From: Phaeobacter inhibens DSM 16374
GTDB taxonomy: Bacteria; Pseudomonadota; Alphaproteobacteria; Rhodobacterales; Rhodobacteraceae
Assembly: GCF_000473105.1 (NCBI RefSeq)
Contig: NZ_KI421498.1
Span: forward strand, 62,001 to 126,000
Length of the DNA stretch: 64,000 nucleotides
Direction: 5' to 3'
Shown here: positions 63,777 to 64,000 of the stretch, one piece after another
How the letters are laid out: every line of letters begins with the position of its first letter
Numbering within the stretch: the stretch's first letter is position 1
The notes under the pieces: model-generated
Database searches by the model: none
Told to the model about the DNA's origin: nothing
The model's input: the letters and a program-made list of their open reading frames with translations, nothing else
Made by a program: the position numbers and the translations under genes

Positions 63777-64000
63777 CTCATGTCTCCCGTGGTCGATCTT
63801 GCCCAACAGATAGCAAGCGCGCGGCGCGCCTTCCAGTGGTTTGCAGGGCGATATATCGGCGGCATTTTCACGACTGCCATCGCGCTGGACCCCATCGCCG
63901 ACACCGACCCCATCCCCCATATCCAGCGAGTACCACTTTGGGATGAAACCGCATAGGTTGAGTCGGGCCGATAGATTTTCGTCAGCAAAACCTGTCACCG
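63777..64000. other. Right-edge region, no gene assigned
   Basis: The last ~225 bases. Open frames here run off or lack coding character. It contains the upstream region of the entericidin-like gene; the next gene presumably lies beyond the edge. Confidence 0.4.

Noticed and set aside
1-64000. tRNA, rRNA or CRISPR elements
   Set aside because: I scanned for GGTTCGAATCC-like T-arms and for direct repeats with regular spacers. The few GTTCGAA matches (for example near 13325 and 54415) lack cloverleaf context, and no spaced repeat array was seen.

Overview
The window looks like chromosomal DNA of a marine Rhodobacteraceae bacterium, Roseobacter group (Phaeobacter/Ruegeria/Leisingera-like). This rests on protein character and synteny recalled from memory, not on a database search. 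Pointers are a GcrA cell-cycle regulator, DUF1467, DUF6455 and entericidin-type small proteins, methylmalonyl-CoA pathway genes (mce, meaB), and GC-rich coding sequence with strong GC hairpins as terminators. I see no rRNA, tRNA, CRISPR array, complete insertion sequence or prophage.

Layout. 1-2.1 kb: thymidine kinase (cut by the left edge), a CII/CP76-like putative DNA-binding protein and ArsH. 2.1-8.1 kb: a FabH-like ketoacyl synthase facing a marR-MFP-RND efflux operon. 8.7-11.8 kb: a secreted trypsin-like protease, an SHMT-family PLP enzyme and its divergent LysR regulator. 11.9-19.1 kb: housekeeping genes carB, pabB-pabC and aspS. 19.3-22.0 kb: an exported DUF1800/DUF1501 pair. 22.1-28.6 kb: a receiver protein with a degenerate Hpt-like tail coupled to a 46-residue membrane protein, then mce, DUF1467, a nitroreductase/EI24 pair, DUF167, an M48 lipoprotein protease, a YigZ-like protein, two tandem DUF6455 proteins and a DCC-family protein. 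28.9-30.3 kb: an AT-richer islet with one PD-(D/E)XK nuclease-like gene. 30.3-34.4 kb: rimO, a remnant of a pentapeptide-type membrane protein, and AsmA. 34.5-39.2 kb: a surface polysaccharide block (phosphomannomutase, kdsA, KpsE-like, KpsT-like). 39.5-46 kb: UDG, SseB, YghU-type GST, YHS protein, gcrA, an ABC-2 permease and a DMT transporter. 46-54 kb: argD-argF, Pit phosphate transporter, Nudix, hrpB, meaB. 54.4-58.3 kb: rpmB, a copper-related pair (small CPEC protein and PCuAC), LMW-PTP, LysR and small proteins. 58.6-63 kb: lepA between two AT-richer orphan genes. The right end holds two tiny secreted proteins.

How the genes connect. marR, the adaptor and the RND pump form a self-regulated efflux operon lacking its own outer-membrane channel. 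kdsA, kpsE and kpsT are packed as one operon, consistent with Kdo-linked capsule export, but no kpsM permease is present. Mce and MeaB serve the same propionyl-CoA/ethylmalonyl-CoA route from separate loci. carB, argD and argF share carbamoyl phosphate and arginine metabolism.

No complete new multi-gene system is evident. The best candidates for new biology are the receiver/pseudo-Hpt plus microprotein unit, the three AT-richer orphan genes (28.9, 58.6 and 62.0 kb), the divergent SHMT paralog and the long-tailed KpsE-like protein.
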